From CAYYYA01 sp964487895 (GTDB lineage: Bacteria; Patescibacteriota; Patescibacteriia; UBA1558; 2-01-FULL-52-15), in the NCBI GenBank assembly GCA_964487895.1, contig CAZASM010000029.1, positions 1-9,990 of the forward strand: DNA of 9,990 nucleotides, in the 5' to 3' direction. The stretch's first letter is position 1. Every line of letters begins with the position of its first letter. The translations under genes and the position numbers were made by a program. Positions 1-6,392 of this stretch are shown here, piece after piece. Under the pieces are notes generated by a model. The model was not told the DNA's origin and did not search any database. It worked only from the letters and a program-made list of their open reading frames with translations.

Positions 1-285
1 TAATGATTTAGGGTCAATCTGATAACAGTTTAAACTAAAATTTGTTTCGTCACCGGCTTCTGTTAGAGCATTTTTTATGTCTCTAGGAGGTACGGCAGTG
101 AAATGTATAACGTCATTCCATAAACAATTCAATATTGGGATTTTTCGTTGCTGTACATGTCCACGTCCAAGATATTTTTTATTCTGATGTTCATAAACAG
201 CAGGATATTTTTCTTTCAAGACGTTTAAAGGGTAGATAATGTTGCCTTGCAGATCTTTTGGGGCTGCGTGGTATAGGTAGTTCAT
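1..285 (-). CDS. Conserved orphan protein, N-terminal 95 residues (cut by window edge)
   Basis: An open frame runs leftward from an ATG at 285-283 to the window edge with no stop; 95 codons are visible. The protein begins MNYLYHAAPKDLQGNIIYPL and has a central stretch with RKIPILNCLWNDVIHFTAVPP. There is no signal peptide and no membrane segment, so it is probably cytosolic. I recall similar short proteins with the LYHAAPKD and LNCLWNDVIHF motifs in CPR genomes, but know no function and claim none. The start lies 9 nt after the end of the metallopeptidase-like gene. A TATAAT at 294-299 overlaps that gene's stop, so this gene may have its own leaderless transcript besides being in the operon. 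The missing C-terminus limits any fold guess. Confidence 0.75.
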   Translation of the reverse strand, partial: MNYLYHAAPKDLQGNIIYPLNVLKEKYPAVYEHQNKKYLGRGHVQQRKIPILNCLWNDVIHFTAVPPRDIKNALTEAGDETNFSLNCYQIDPKSL

Positions 286-293
286 TTAAAATA

Positions 294-299
294 ATTATA
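294..299 (-). promoter_or_regulatory. Possible -10 box for the orphan gene at 285
   Basis: A perfect TATAAT on the minus strand overlaps the TAA stop of the upstream gene and ends 9 nt before the ATG at 285. That matches the spacing of the dnaG -10 box. I see no good -35 at 16-18 nt, so this is a weaker call than the others and could be chance in AT-rich DNA. Confidence 0.35.
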
Positions 300-1242
300 A
301 GCTTAGGACAAATTCTTTCTGAGTTTCAACATCGTGATCTAAGGTAGCAATAGAGCGTAATGTACCCTTACTAAAGGTTGTCTCGATTAACCTTCCAAGA
401 GGTAGTATATTGCCGGTCATCATGGCTTTAGCAAAGACTTCAAAAACCTCATCTTCATCACGAAATTGATCAGGATTTTTCTCAAGAATTTTGTCCATCA
501 GTATTTTTAAAACTTCTCTCTCTGTCGGAAACGTGAATCTCTGAGAAGTGATGTCACTTTCGGTATCCGAGACAGACACAATGTTGGCAAAATAAGTGTC
601 AGTATTAAAAAGAGGTTGTCCATTATCGAGCGTAGCGTTACTATGTTGATTTACTATAGTATTAGTAATATCTTTCTCAGTATTGAATAATGGATCGCTA
701 AAATATTCTTCAGAATAACGTTTTGTTAATTCTTCTGTGACGGCCTCATTTAGATTAACAAAATTTAATTCCTTTCCGTCTCGTGTTTGTATAGTTAGGC
801 CAACTCTGTATTCCTGTAATTCAGGGGAGTCGCCAGTTGTCACCTGTAGTGCATTGTAGGATTTAAAATGAACTAGTTCATGAAAAATAGTGTGCATGAG
901 AGCCATCCTCGAGGTTTGTTCTTTTAGAGCTATTCCTTGTAATTTAGAATTATAAACACCGGCAATTTCTTCATCCCTTATCCATTTATCTCGTGCGATA
1001 AGGTGAATATTCTTCTCTGGTATATCGAAATCATCTAGGCCATACTTACGGCGTATCTCGTTGGTAATATCATTAGCTAGAGCAATCATCTGTAGCTCCT
1101 CTGGAGTTTTCTCACGTTCTTTACCCTTGAGCTCCTCAAATACTTGTTCGTCGAATCTGCTGGCATATCCTTGTAATATCTCCGTTTTTTCCTGATCTGG
1201 AATTTTGCCTACAACACGTTCGATTGATGATGAGTTTTCCAT
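295..1242 (-). CDS. HExxH metallopeptidase-like protein (gluzincin-like), function unknown
   Basis: This 315-residue protein carries a zinc-protease type motif, FHELVHFKS, at residues 120-128 (H121, E122, H125). It sits in a predicted helix preceded by MALMHTI. About 40 residues later NEAVTEE (165-171) offers a glutamate, E166 or E170, as a possible third zinc ligand, the gluzincin arrangement. The N-terminal ~80 residues are charged and helical. I see no signal peptide or TM segment, so a cytosolic location is likely. Residues 190-320 have no motif I recognise. It starts 5 nt after the stop of the histidine phosphatase gene, so the two are surely co-transcribed; the orphan at 285 follows. 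No Shine-Dalgarno precedes the ATG. I do not recognise a named family; it could be a protease, or a zincin fold without peptidase activity. Confidence 0.85.
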   Translation of the reverse strand: MENSSSIERVVGKIPDQEKTEILQGYASRFDEQVFEELKGKEREKTPEELQMIALANDITNEIRRKYGLDDFDIPEKNIHLIARDKWIRDEEIAGVYNSKLQGIALKEQTSRMALMHTIFHELVHFKSYNALQVTTGDSPELQEYRVGLTIQTRDGKELNFVNLNEAVTEELTKRYSEEYFSDPLFNTEKDITNTIVNQHSNATLDNGQPLFNTDTYFANIVSVSDTESDITSQRFTFPTEREVLKILMDKILEKNPDQFRDEDEVFEVFAKAMMTGNILPLGRLIETTFSKGTLRSIATLDHDVETQKEFVLSL

Positions 1243-1247
1243 AGGTG

Positions 1248-1865
1248 CTAGTGATTAAACTGCTCTATTTTAAAGACATGAGCATTTTCAGCCTTAGAAT
1301 CTGGAGATAGTAGTAAAAGTTCTGAATTGCCAAAATGAAATTGTGTTAGAACTTTCATCCAATCCAAATCATAGTAGGCAGCGTAGATCATTTTACCAAA
1401 ATCACCATGAGTCACTAACAATATATTGCCGTCAGAATGCTCGTCGGTAATTGATTGCAATAATCTTTTAGCTCTACTGATCAATTGAGGGAAGGTTTCT
1501 GCGCCAGTAGGGGAGAGAAAGTAGGTAACGGTTTCTGTTTTGATAATATCAGGAGCGCAGAGTTGTTCGATATCACTTGCAAGTTGGCCGGTCATACTAC
1601 CGAAGTCGCGCTCAATCAAATCAGGTAATATTATTGGAGTTGATTGTCCTAATTCAGTGCTAATAATTTGTGCGGTTTCAAAGGCTCTCTTCAGTGGCGA
1701 GCTATAGATAGTGTCAAAAGTCAGGTTTGCAGCTTTAATTTTTTCAGCCACTTCATGGGCTTGTTTCATGCCGACGTCAGTCAGTGGTTCATCTCGGTGA
1801 CCATTGAGAATACCGTTGGCATTATCGAGATTTTGTCCGTGACGGGCTAGGTAGATTTTGAACAT
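1248..1865 (-). CDS. Histidine phosphatase (phosphoglycerate-mutase-like) superfamily protein
   Basis: This 205-residue protein is a single-domain member of the branch-1 histidine phosphatase superfamily. The phospho-accepting motif is LARHGQN at 6-12 (R8, H9, G10). SSPLKRAFETA at 55-65 supplies the second arginine, R60. IERDFG at 84-89 supplies the likely acid-base E85. VTHGDFGKM at 151-159 supplies the second catalytic histidine, H153. All expected catalytic residues are present, so it is probably active. Family members hydrolyse phosphate esters or act as cofactor-dependent mutases; the substrate cannot be read from sequence. There is no signal peptide, so it is presumably cytosolic. It follows tRNA-Ser(GGA) and leads a three-gene leftward cluster with the metallopeptidase-like gene (5-nt gap) and the orphan at 285. 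TATCAT at 1874-1879 ends 9 nt before the ATG and could be a -10 box. Confidence 0.92.
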   Translation of the reverse strand: MFKIYLARHGQNLDNANGILNGHRDEPLTDVGMKQAHEVAEKIKAANLTFDTIYSSPLKRAFETAQIISTELGQSTPIILPDLIERDFGSMTGQLASDIEQLCAPDIIKTETVTYFLSPTGAETFPQLISRAKRLLQSITDEHSDGNILLVTHGDFGKMIYAAYYDLDWMKVLTQFHFGNSELLLLSPDSKAENAHVFKIEQFNH

Positions 1866-1882
1866 GTTGTAGTATGATAATG

Positions 1883-1927
1883 TGGCGTGACGCTGAGCGT
1901 CACAGTATCGCCACGCTCAGCGTGGCG
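1883..1927 (-). repeat. tRNA-Ser-linked paired palindrome, copy A
   Basis: Read on the minus strand this unit starts at the 3' end of tRNA-Ser(GGA). The first palindrome (1909-1927) has 9-bp perfect arms around one base and includes the discriminator G and the encoded CCA. After a 5-nt spacer comes a second palindrome (1887-1903) with 8-bp arms, GTGACGCT/AGCGTCAC. The unit closes with GCCA. Both share the core ACGCTnAGCGT. Copies B and C follow the other two tRNA-Ser genes. No T-tract follows, so it is not a classical intrinsic terminator. Confidence 0.85.
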
Positions 1928-2012
1928 GAGAGGGGGGGATTCGAACCCCCGATACCTTTGACAGTATACTTGCTTTCCAAGCAAGCGCACTAGACCACTA
2001 TGCGACCTCTCC
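1923..2012 (-). tRNA. tRNA-Ser (anticodon GGA), CCA encoded
   Basis: This is a 90-nt class II tRNA. The acceptor GGAGAGG (5' end at 2012) pairs with CCTCTCC (1927-1933), with discriminator G at 1926 and encoded CCA at 1925-1923. The anticodon stem CTTGC/GCAAG closes the loop TTGGAAA, giving anticodon GGA for UCC/UCU. A long variable arm (ATAC/GTAT stem) and a T-arm GGGGG-TTCGAAT-CCCCC support serine identity. A strong promoter lies just upstream (2044-2072). Confidence 0.95.
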
Positions 2013-2043
2013 ATGAATAATTAAGTTTTTAATTTACTGCGAA

Positions 2044-2072
2044 AGTATAGGTTTTTAGCATGCTTATGTCAA
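2044..2072 (-). promoter_or_regulatory. Sigma70-type promoter of tRNA-Ser(GGA)
   Basis: On the minus strand there is a perfect TTGACA (2067-2072), a 17-bp spacer and TATACT (2044-2049, 5/6). Transcription would begin near 2037, giving a leader of about 25 nt before the tRNA. It could also feed the three downstream protein genes. Its -35 sits almost directly against the -35 of the divergent Nudix promoter. Confidence 0.85.
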
Positions 2073-2074
2073 CT

Positions 2075-2102
2075 TTGGTTAGTCTAAAAGAAGTGTTATA
2101 AT
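2075..2102 (+). promoter_or_regulatory. Promoter of the Nudix-radA cluster
   Basis: A perfect TATAAT at 2097-2102 is preceded at 16 bp by TTGGTT (2075-2080), a moderate -35. The start of transcription would be near 2109, with a short leader of about 24 nt to the ATG at 2133. The promoter is divergent from, and abuts, the tRNA-Ser promoter, so the two may compete for polymerase. Confidence 0.65.
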
Positions 2103-2132
2103 CCAGCTACTAATAGGCTGATTATATAAAAT

Positions 2133-2543
2133 ATGCGAAAAGAAGTAGTCATGGTCCCGGTAGTCGCTGGGGTTGTCGTCAAACAAGATGGTAAGTACCT
2201 GCTGGTTCAAGAGAAGCAACCTAAGGCTTATGGATTATGGAATTTACCTGCCGGAAGAGTTGATGTCGGTGATACGATAGAACAGACAGCTGTCAAAGAG
2301 GCAAAGGAGGAGACTGGTTTTGACGTAGAACTAATTCGCAAATTAGCTATCTTCCAAGATGAAGCTACGAGACCTCCGGGACACGTCTTTGAAGCAAAGA
2401 TTATTAGTGGTACTTTACAAACGCCTGAAGATGAAATTTTGGCTGCGGGATGGTTTACCTTCTCAGAGATTGAAGCGATGAAAGATATTTTGAGAAACCC
2501 GTTTGTGCTTGAGGCGATAACGATGGTCGAGTCTAATAAATAA
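2133..2543 (+). CDS. Nudix hydrolase
   Basis: This 136-residue single-domain protein has the Nudix fold layout. An N-terminal strand, VPVVAGVVVKQDGKYLLVQE, is followed by LWNLPAGRVDVGDT and the Nudix box at 41-63. The box reads G41-x5-D47-x7-K55-E56-A-K-E59-E60-T-G62-F. D47 and K55 replace the usual E and R of the box, both conservatively, while the metal-binding E56, E59 and E60 remain, so activity is likely. The family cleaves nucleoside diphosphates linked to other moieties; RPPGHVFEAKI at 80-90 does not reveal the substrate to me. It is cytosolic. The ATG at 2133 was chosen because it follows a good promoter; an alternative ATG at codon 7 would shorten the first strand. It heads a rightward cluster with the hydrolase remnant (8-nt gap) and radA. 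Confidence 0.93.
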   Translation: MRKEVVMVPVVAGVVVKQDGKYLLVQEKQPKAYGLWNLPAGRVDVGDTIEQTAVKEAKEETGFDVELIRKLAIFQDEATRPPGHVFEAKIISGTLQTPEDEILAAGWFTFSEIEAMKDILRNPFVLEAITMVESNK

Positions 2544-2551
2544 TTTTATTT

Positions 2552-2653
2552 ATGAAACGAGTTATTATAGTCCACGGCTGGGATGGCTATCCTGAGGAAG
2601 GCTGGTTTTCTTGGTTGAAGGTTAAAATTTTAAATCTACATGTCAGCCGATAA
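2552..2653 (+). pseudogene. 5' remnant of an RBBP9/YdeN-like alpha/beta hydrolase gene (33 codons)
   Basis: A short frame, ATG at 2552 to TAA at 2651-2653, encodes MKRVIIVHGWDGYPEEGWFS then WLKVKILNLHVSR. The first ~23 residues match my memory of the start of RBBP9/YdeN-family serine hydrolases: the first beta strand, the HGW oxyanion turn, and the PEEGWFxWLK helix. The similarity stops abruptly after WLK. The nucleophile elbow (GxSxG) and the rest of the ~190-residue domain are absent. The frame overlaps the radA ATG (2640) by 14 nt, so the body of the gene was apparently deleted and the stump fused against radA. It might still be translated as a short leader coupling radA to the Nudix gene, but no enzyme function is possible. 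Confidence 0.7.
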
Positions 2654-4010
2654 ACTCATCTACGTCTGCTCGAAATGCGACGCTCAAGCCTCCAAATGGT
2701 CTGGGCGATGTTTTGAGTGCGGAGCATGGGGAACACTAGAAACTCAAAACTCAAAACTCAAAAGTCAAAACGAGGAGAAGCAGGCGAAGGTGAAAAAATT
2801 AACTGACGTTTCTTCTGCGGGTACTGTTATGACTTTTGAGGATTTGCAGGGACAGGAGTTGAAAAGAATAACGGCGGATGAACCATTGGCACAAGCTATT
2901 TTCCCGCAGGGGTTGCCGTTGGGAAGTATTACGTTACTTGGTGGTGAACCGGGTGCAGGTAAATCCACTTTAGCACTACAGCTCAGTTTGCAATTTACCA
3001 AGAATAATAAAGTTATCTATTTTTCTTCTGAAGAATCAGCTATTCAAATCAAAGAAAAAGTCACGCGTCTGGGACAGCCGAATAATAATTTTCTTTTTTC
3101 AGCTGAGCATGATACTTCAGTGATGTCAGCGACGGTGGCGAAGCATGAAGTGCAACTCATAGTCGTTGATTCTATCCAAACGATTAACAATCCTGAGATG
3201 GAAGCTGAGCCAGGAAGTTTGAATCAGCTGAAAGCTTCTATGGTGGCTCTGATGACCATCGCCAAAGAGCAAGAAGTCGCTATCATCGTCATTGGTCACG
3301 TGACCAAAGAGGGTGTGGTGGCAGGACCGAAGACGCTCGAGCATTTTGTGGATATCGTCTACTACCTTGAGGGCGATCCAGACAGTCGCTATCGTCTGCT
3401 ACGAAGCACCAAGAATCGTTATGGCACTGCTGGCAAGGTTTCGGTCTTGCAAATGACTAATGGAGGCTTGCAGGTGGTCAAGCAGGCCGCTACGGCTTTT
3501 ATCAGTCAGTACAAGCCTCATGTCGGCTCGGTCATTACAGCGGTAGTTGATGGCGGGCAGGTATTCTTTCTCGAAGTACAATCGTTGGTCACTGCTAGTA
3601 ACTTTGGCTATGCTAAGCGGACCGCTTCAGGGTTACCCGTGAAGCGAGTTGAAGTATTACTGGCGGTGATGAAGAAACGGTTAGATCTGAATTTCGATAC
3701 CTATGATGTCTATGTCAATCTAGTTGGCGGATTCAAAATCAATGATCCTGCTATGGATGTGGCAATTTGTCTGAGTTTAATTTCTAGTTTGAAAAATAAA
3801 GTAGCTAGTGGTCAGCTAGTAGTTTTTGGTGAGGTTGGGTTAGCTGGAGAGCTACGCCCAGTCAAAGATACTAGCTTACGTTTAGAGGCTGCACAGAAAA
3901 ATAATTTCGCTAAAGCCTTATTACCAAAGGGGAATGTTAAATCACTTGTAGGTATTGATTTGATTGCGGTTGATAGTTTGACGACCGCGGTGCAGAAGTT
4001 GAGCTGGTAG
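2640..4010 (+). CDS. radA: DNA repair protein RadA (Sms)
   Basis: RadA is a DnaB-like hexameric ATPase that promotes branch migration of recombination intermediates. At 456 residues the protein is of usual family length. The N-terminal zinc finger is YVCSKC plus RCFECGAWGTL (C10, C13, C24, C27). The RecA-like core has Walker A GGEPGAGKST at 101-110, Walker B LIVVDSIQT at 173-181 and the RadA-specific KNRYG motif at 258-262. The C-terminal third is the Lon-like domain, with GGFKINDPAMDVAI (363-376) and GEVGLAGELRPVKD (397-410). All diagnostic motifs are intact. The start fits the family, in which the finger begins within ~10 residues. Oddly, the linker between finger and ATPase (residues 34-44) is encoded by a heptameric A-rich repeat also found just after the gene. 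The ATG lies inside the upstream remnant frame, suggesting co-transcription with the Nudix gene. Confidence 0.98.
   Translation: MSADKLIYVCSKCDAQASKWSGRCFECGAWGTLETQNSKLKSQNEEKQAKVKKLTDVSSAGTVMTFEDLQGQELKRITADEPLAQAIFPQGLPLGSITLLGGEPGAGKSTLALQLSLQFTKNNKVIYFSSEESAIQIKEKVTRLGQPNNNFLFSAEHDTSVMSATVAKHEVQLIVVDSIQTINNPEMEAEPGSLNQLKASMVALMTIAKEQEVAIIVIGHVTKEGVVAGPKTLEHFVDIVYYLEGDPDSRYRLLRSTKNRYGTAGKVSVLQMTNGGLQVVKQAATAFISQYKPHVGSVITAVVDGGQVFFLEVQSLVTASNFGYAKRTASGLPVKRVEVLLAVMKKRLDLNFDTYDVYVNLVGGFKINDPAMDVAICLSLISSLKNKVASGQLVVFGEVGLAGELRPVKDTSLRLEAAQKNNFAKALLPKGNVKSLVGIDLIAVDSLTTAVQKLSW
2740..2771 (+). repeat. Heptameric A-rich tandem repeat inside radA
   Basis: About 4.5 units of the heptamer AAAACTC (last full unit AAAAGTC) lie in frame within the radA linker, encoding TQNSKLKSQN between zinc finger and ATPase. 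Its last 21 nt (2751-2771) recur exactly at 4015-4035, just downstream of the gene. This points to a shared mobile or slippage-prone repeat rather than protein-level selection. Confidence 0.8.
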
Positions 4011-4114
4011 GAAGTCAAAACTCAAAAGTCAAAACTGAAAACGACAAGTAAAAACTCAAAACTTTTAAGCTTTGAGTTTTTCTTTTGACTTTTGAGTTTT
4101 CAGTTTTGACTTTG
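4011..4114. terminator. Heptamer-built inverted repeat between convergent radA and recG, probable bidirectional terminator
   Basis: The whole radA-recG gap is an imperfect inverted repeat of A-rich heptamers. A perfect 18-bp pairing joins 4017-4034 with 4083-4100. Inside it, 4050-4060 pairs perfectly over 11 bp with 4071-4081 around a 10-nt loop and ends in a run of five T. The outer arms (AGTC 4013-4016 with GACT 4108-4111) pair once one extra heptamer is bulged out. T-rich 3' arms on both strands and the convergent position suggest termination for both genes; the AT-rich stems make its strength uncertain. Confidence 0.65.
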
Positions 4115-4118
4115 GTTG

Positions 4119-6185
4119 CTATTCCCAATGTGTCTCTTCCCGCCGTTCACGGATAGTGTCCTGCAACGCTCTATCGCTGATAAACGGTTCTTCGTTGAGA
4201 ACCTTAGTCGCCCAATCACGGGCGTTTTTTATTATTGAAGTGTCGGATAGTTTCGCTACACGCAGATCCACCAAGCCTGACTGCTGAGTACCAAAGACAT
4301 CGCCAGCGCCTCGAAGTTGCAAATCTATTTCCGCTAATTCGAAACCGTCGTGATGCTCGGTCATGGCTTTCAAACGCTCATTATCTTGCTGGCTGGGATT
4401 AGTGGTAAATAAGAAACAATATGACGGTAAGTCATTACGTCCGATGCGCCCGCGGAATTGATGGAGTTGGGACAGGCCAAAGCGCTCGCTGCCTTCAATG
4501 ATCATCATAGTAGCACCGGGGATGTCTATGCCGACTTCGACCACGGAGCTAGCGACTAGAATAGGGAAGTCTTTGTTACGGAAGGCGTGAATAGTCGCTT
4601 CCTTATCCGCGCTAGACATCTTGCCGTGCAGATAACTAATCTCTAACTGCGGATAAATTTCTTTTTGCAATTTCTCATACTCTTCCATGACTGATTTAAC
4701 TATCATCTTGTCGCTGGTCTCCACCATAGGGCAGACGACGAAGAGTTGTTCGCCTGCTTGGATACGCTTCAAAATCCATTCATAGGCTTTGGCACGGTTA
4801 GTTTCAGACACTACTTTCGTGACTGTAATTTTACGATCTGCTGGCTTGGCTTTGATTAAAGAAATATTCAGATCACCGTACAGGGTCAGGGCTAGGGTTC
4901 GGGGAATAGGTGTCGCAGTGAGCGATAGGAGATGAGGCGATAGTCCTCGAGGCGCAGCGTGTTTTAATTTTTTGCGTTGTTCGACACCGAAACGATGTTG
5001 CTCATCAATCACCGCTAAGGCTAGGTCATGATAGACGACTTTTTCTTGAATTAGACTGTGTGTGCCGATGATAACTTGCACGTGACCTTCCGCAATGATT
5101 TTTAATAAATTCTTTTTTGTTACCTCGCCGAATTTTCCGTCTTCACCTAGCAGAGTCTGTTTACTGGTCAGCAGAGCAACAGGAATCTGGGGTAAGAATT
5201 TCAACATAGTATTGAAATGCTGACGGGCTAGAATTTCCGTCGCTGCCATCACGGCTACTTGATGTCCTGCTGAAGCGACCAAAGTTGAAGCAGCCAAGGC
5301 TACTACTGTTTTGCCCGAGCCAACATCCCCCTGGAGTAAACGGTTCATCGGATAACCAAGTGTCAGGTCGCGATTAATCTCAGTAATAGCGGTGTACTGG
5401 TCAGCGGTTAATTCAAAAGGTAGTGAGTTGATGAAGCTATTAACCACCTCTTCATTCTCTGGTATAGCTCGAGCTTTCTGCTGAACTAATTCTCGGTGAT
5501 TCTGCAGTACTCTGATCTGCAACCAAAACAACTCTTCAAATTTTAATCTCCGCTCAGCATCATCAAGTGCGTTCCAATCGTTGGGAAAGTGGATCTGATT
5601 GAGACTATCGGTTAGATTGGGGAACTCTTCTTCCACACGGATGATAGAGGGCAGCTCATCCAGCATACGGTCAGCAGCTGGCAATGCTTCGTGGATAAGA
5701 AATCGTAATTGTTTATGACTGACACCTTGCGTCAATTTATATAACGGAGTGATACGTCCGGTGTGAATCTGTTCATCTTTTACTTTTTCATATAAAGGAT
5801 TATTCAGCTGAAATCCGAGTAAGTGTTTTTTAGCTTTACCGCTGAGATAGATCTCATCACCGATGGCCAGAGTTTTAACCACATAGGGCTGGCGAAACCA
5901 GACAGCTTGGATACTGCCGCTGTCGTCTTCGAGTTGTAGTTCAGTGACACTCATGCGATGACGAAAGGATCGTTTGCTTTGGAGTAGGGTAACGACGCCC
6001 TTTACAGTCACGCGCTCTTCATCGGTTATGTCGGTAATTTTTTTTATCTCGGTCAGATCATCGTAGCGAATAGGCAAGTACCACAAAAGATCAGCTACGG
6101 TTTTGATATTCAACCGTTTGAGTTTACCTGCCGCAGTCTTGCCGACACGGGAGAGATCGCTGATGGGAGTGGAGGGGGTCAACAT
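4119..6185 (-). CDS. recG: ATP-dependent DNA helicase RecG
   Basis: RecG is a monomeric superfamily 2 DNA translocase that regresses stalled replication forks and migrates Holliday junctions. With the start at 6185 it has 688 residues, normal for the family. The N-terminus holds a helix-hairpin-helix-like segment (LSRVGKTAAGKLKRLNIKTV) and an OB-fold wedge domain (~50-140). The helicase core has motif I GDVGSGKT (286-293), motif II DEQH (394-397), motif III TAT (423-425), and motif VI QFRGRIGR (576-583). The family-specific LQLRGAGDVFGTQQSG lies at 622-637. The frame stays open upstream to 6437, but that extension reads through tRNA-Leu and into tRNA-Arg and is not real. MLTPSTPISDLSRVG fits the family start. 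A -10 TACAAT ends 7 nt before the ATG, implying a leaderless mRNA. It follows the tRNA pair and a terminator on the same strand. Confidence 0.97.
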   Translation of the reverse strand: MLTPSTPISDLSRVGKTAAGKLKRLNIKTVADLLWYLPIRYDDLTEIKKITDITDEERVTVKGVVTLLQSKRSFRHRMSVTELQLEDDSGSIQAVWFRQPYVVKTLAIGDEIYLSGKAKKHLLGFQLNNPLYEKVKDEQIHTGRITPLYKLTQGVSHKQLRFLIHEALPAADRMLDELPSIIRVEEEFPNLTDSLNQIHFPNDWNALDDAERRLKFEELFWLQIRVLQNHRELVQQKARAIPENEEVVNSFINSLPFELTADQYTAITEINRDLTLGYPMNRLLQGDVGSGKTVVALAASTLVASAGHQVAVMAATEILARQHFNTMLKFLPQIPVALLTSKQTLLGEDGKFGEVTKKNLLKIIAEGHVQVIIGTHSLIQEKVVYHDLALAVIDEQHRFGVEQRKKLKHAAPRGLSPHLLSLTATPIPRTLALTLYGDLNISLIKAKPADRKITVTKVVSETNRAKAYEWILKRIQAGEQLFVVCPMVETSDKMIVKSVMEEYEKLQKEIYPQLEISYLHGKMSSADKEATIHAFRNKDFPILVASSVVEVGIDIPGATMMIIEGSERFGLSQLHQFRGRIGRNDLPSYCFLFTTNPSQQDNERLKAMTEHHDGFELAEIDLQLRGAGDVFGTQQSGLVDLRVAKLSDTSIIKNARDWATKVLNEEPFISDRALQDTIRERREETHWE

Positions 6186-6191
6186 AGAGAC

Positions 6192-6218
6192 ATTGTAGCA
6201 TAGGGTTTTAGGTAACAA
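6192..6218 (-). promoter_or_regulatory. recG promoter, predicted leaderless
   Basis: On the minus strand TACAAT (6192-6197, 5/6) ends 7 nt before the recG ATG, so transcription would begin at or next to the start codon. The best -35 is TTGTTA (6213-6218, 4/6) at a short 15-bp spacing. It overlaps the T-tract end of the upstream tRNA terminator. Confidence 0.5.
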
Positions 6219-6241
6219 AAAACAGTCGAGAGACTGCTTGT
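6213..6241 (-). terminator. Intrinsic terminator after tRNA-Leu(CAG)
   Basis: On the minus strand CAGTC (6232-6236 complement) pairs with GACTG (6223-6227 complement) around a 4-nt loop and is followed directly by six T (6222-6217). Flanking AACAA/TTGTT can lengthen the stem. It lies 28 nt after the tRNA-Leu CCA and just before the recG promoter, so it should end the tRNA-Arg/tRNA-Leu transcript. Confidence 0.75.
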
Positions 6242-6268
6242 TAGGGAGAATTATAATGCTAATAGAGA

Positions 6269-6355
6269 TGGTGCCGAAGAGAGGACTCGAACCTCCACCT
6301 CCTTGCGGAGACAAGCTTCTGAAGCCTGCGTGTATACCAGTTTCACCACTTCGGC
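6269..6355 (-). tRNA. tRNA-Leu (anticodon CAG), CCA encoded
   Basis: This is an 87-nt class II tRNA. The acceptor GCCGAAG (5' end 6355) pairs with CTTCGGC, followed by discriminator A and encoded CCA (6271-6269). The anticodon loop TTCAGAA within CAGGC/GCTTG gives anticodon CAG for codon CUG. A long variable arm (TCTCC-gcaa-GGAGG type) and the T-loop TTCGAGT agree with leucine. It is downstream of tRNA-Arg in the same transcript. Confidence 0.95.
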
Positions 6356-6362
6356 TGAATGT

Positions 6363-6381
6363 CAGTTGTCCTAGACAATTG
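6363..6381. repeat. Small hairpin between tRNA-Arg and tRNA-Leu
   Basis: CAGTTGTC and GACAATTG form an 8-bp stem (one G-T pair) around the loop CTA in the 37-nt gap between the two tRNAs. No T-run follows. It could be a processing signal for the tRNA precursor; this is inference. Confidence 0.5.
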
Positions 6382-6392
6382 GCAAGAAAATT

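Noticed and set aside
295..1242. Toxin-antitoxin reading of the metallopeptidase-like gene (ImmA/IrrE type)
   Set aside because: It has the HExxH motif but no adjacent XRE-type regulator and a different C-terminal layout; the neighbours are a phosphatase and an orphan.
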